DNA from: DATLNM01 sp035536775
GTDB taxonomy: Bacteria > Actinomycetota > CADDZG01 > WHSQ01
NCBI GenBank assembly: GCA_035536775.1
Contig: DATLNM010000021.1
Span: forward strand, 1 to 32,423
Direction of reading: 5' to 3'
Length of the DNA stretch: 32,423 nucleotides
Shown here: piece after piece, positions 31,298 to 32,423 of the stretch
How positions within the stretch are numbered: the stretch's first letter is position 1
How the letters are laid out: each line of letters starts with the position of its first letter
The notes under the pieces: generated by a model
The model's input: the letters and a program-made list of their open reading frames with translations, nothing else
Databases searched by the model: none
Told to the model about the DNA's origin: nothing
Translations under genes and position numbers: made by a program

Positions 31298-32423
31298 CTA
31301 GCAAGCGTCGTCGCGCCCGACGATCCCGGCTTCCTCGCCGCAGATACGGATCAGCACCGACATGACGTTGTCGGTCTCGTCAGACTCCACCACGGTGTTG
31401 GCCGGGTCGGTCACCGTCTCGAGGACGTAGTAACCGTCGGGTAGCCCCTCGACATCGAGGTATTGATCCGGGAGGAACCAGTTGTAGACGTCGGCCCACC
31501 CCACCGAGATCCCGTTGACCAAGTAGATCTCTTGACCGGCGACCTCGGTGGGTGCGTTGCAACGAGGGAAATAGTAGGTGCGCGCCGAATCCCCTTTGTG
31601 ACCCCATGCCACGTTTTCGACGTCGATCATGCAGAACCCGTTCTTCTTTCCCGTCACCACGGGCTCTGTGCCGAGCTTGGCGCCGGTCACGTTGGAAGCC
31701 CACAGCTGCGACTGGGCGAAGTTCCGATAGTGGAAATGAGCATGGGTCGCATGGAACTCGTAGGTATCGGCCTCACGATCGCGCGCCGATCCGTCGCTGC
31801 GATAGATGCGTTGCACTAGAGGCTGATCCGAGGCGACCCCATCCATCCGGTACCTGAGCTCGAAAGGACCTTCCCCGGTGTTCGCGATGATCTGGTCGAA
31901 ACGCATACAGCGGCTTGCACCGTCTTCGAGCCGTTCTTCCGGATAACAGCTGTCGAGGGAGATGCCGAGATCGGTGTAGTACGCCCCCGTCGAGAAGTGG
32001 AAGTTGCGGGGAGCAAGCGAGACGAGGTTCGGCAGAAGCTCTCGCCGCGGCCGTCGCGCCGGCAAGAGCTCCACCTCGGCCAGCCCTTCGTATGCAAGCG
32101 CCTCGGTGAAGCGCGGCATCACTACGACTCTGTAGTCCCCGTTGGCCGCCTGGGGCACGAGGATCGACTCGGCCATCGAAGCAAACGTGCCGTCGGAGCT
32201 GCCGACCAGGCGCCCGTCGGGGCCGTAGACGTAGAGGCCCAGGTCCTGGGCTTCGTCCTCCCACCTGATCCCTATCTGCACTCCGCCCGCTCGCTTCCAC
32301 ACATCCGCCGGGAGGTCGATCGTCAGGTTGAACTCATCGCAGGATGGGAGCGCACAAAGCTCCGGAGACGGGGGCATCACCGCCTCACCGAACTCTCCAC
32401 TCCACGTGATCTTGTCGGACGCG
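31298..32423 (-). CDS. Lysyl oxidase-like copper amine oxidase, cut by right edge
   Basis: About 375 residues are visible and the reading frame stays open to the window end, so the N-terminus (probably with a signal peptide) is missing. The first visible 110 residues, with CDEFNLTIDLP and GPDGRLVGSS, look like a beta-sandwich binding domain. The lysyl oxidase domain follows. HAHFH (codons at 31730-31744) fits the copper-binding HxHxH. GKKNGFCMID keeps the Lys (31643-31645), and GISVGWADVY keeps the Tyr (31494-31496), which together form the lysine tyrosylquinone cofactor in animal enzymes. LPDGYYVLETVTDP and VVESDETDNV complete the match. These enzymes oxidise lysine side chains to aldehydes and crosslink proteins outside the cell. 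Confidence 0.88.
   Translation of the reverse strand, partial: ASDKITWSGEFGEAVMPPSPELCALPSCDEFNLTIDLPADVWKRAGGVQIGIRWEDEAQDLGLYVYGPDGRLVGSSDGTFASMAESILVPQAANGDYRVVVMPRFTEALAYEGLAEVELLPARRPRRELLPNLVSLAPRNFHFSTGAYYTDLGISLDSCYPEERLEDGASRCMRFDQIIANTGEGPFELRYRMDGVASDQPLVQRIYRSDGSARDREADTYEFHATHAHFHYRNFAQSQLWASNVTGAKLGTEPVVTGKKNGFCMIDVENVAWGHKGDSARTYYFPRCNAPTEVAGQEIYLVNGISVGWADVYNWFLPDQYLDVEGLPDGYYVLETVTDPANTVVESDETDNVMSVLIRICGEEAGIVGRDDAC

Noticed and set aside
1..32423. CRISPR arrays, tRNA or rRNA genes, insertion sequences, prophage
   Set aside because: No regularly spaced repeats, transposase or integrase motifs, or RNA gene signatures were found.

Overview
The window is GC-rich chromosomal DNA packed almost entirely with genes. 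It most resembles an uncultured member of the Actinomycetota. Supporting signs are a UvrD/AdnA-type helicase, a DUF4395 protein, a class III cyclase fused to an AAA-type ATPase and TPR-like region, frequent GTG/TTG starts, and many start codons sitting 5-8 nt after a TANNNT hexamer, as in leaderless actinobacterial transcripts. No rRNA, tRNA, CRISPR array, insertion sequence or prophage gene was seen. No gene-free stretch exceeds 300 bases; the longest is about 176 bp (11739-11914).

Layout. 1-1072 (-) is the N-terminal part of a UvrD-like helicase. 1193-3475 (+) is an exported M14 zinc carboxypeptidase whose tail overlaps, antisense, a signalling operon at 3419-7377 (-): HD-GYP phosphodiesterase, Cache-PAS histidine kinase and two stand-alone receivers. 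A YpfJ-type zinc metallopeptidase (7380-8237, -) lies just upstream of it. 8291-9031 (+) is a DUF4395 membrane protein with a thioredoxin-like tail and three CxxC motifs. 9028-11738 (-) holds a degenerate receiver protein, a beta-class DNA methyltransferase with an uncharacterised C-terminal domain, and a small membrane protein. 11915-14081 (+) encodes two secreted proteins (TIM-barrel and LVIVD propeller). 14103-18174 (-) is a run of five genes: unknown membrane protein, crotonase, MoeA, MobA and a VanY-like lipoprotein. 18228-19724 (+) is an exported subtilase. 19721-24425 (-) carries the cyclase/ATPase, a metallophosphoesterase and a nucleotidyltransferase-fold protein. 24469-28087 (+) carries a sugar-nucleotidyltransferase, PilT and a secreted Asp-box propeller. 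28084-28839 (-) is a PAP2 phosphatase, divergent from a membrane protein (28862, +) and an ABC exporter pair (29562-31285, +). 31298-32423 (-) is a lysyl oxidase-like protein cut by the right edge.

Functionally the segment combines an extracellular arm with an intracellular signalling arm. The extracellular arm has at least seven predicted exported enzymes or propellers, including two peptidases, a D-Ala-D-Ala peptidase-like lipoprotein and a lysyl oxidase. The signalling arm covers c-di-GMP turnover, phosphotransfer and a cyclic nucleotide. Molybdenum cofactor assembly (MoeA/MobA) is the only recognisable metabolic pathway. No classical defence or mobile system is evident. The most unusual items are the three-CxxC DUF4395 protein, the receiver lacking its phosphoacceptor beside an orphan methyltransferase, the bacterial lysyl oxidase, and the pervasive leaderless promoter signature.
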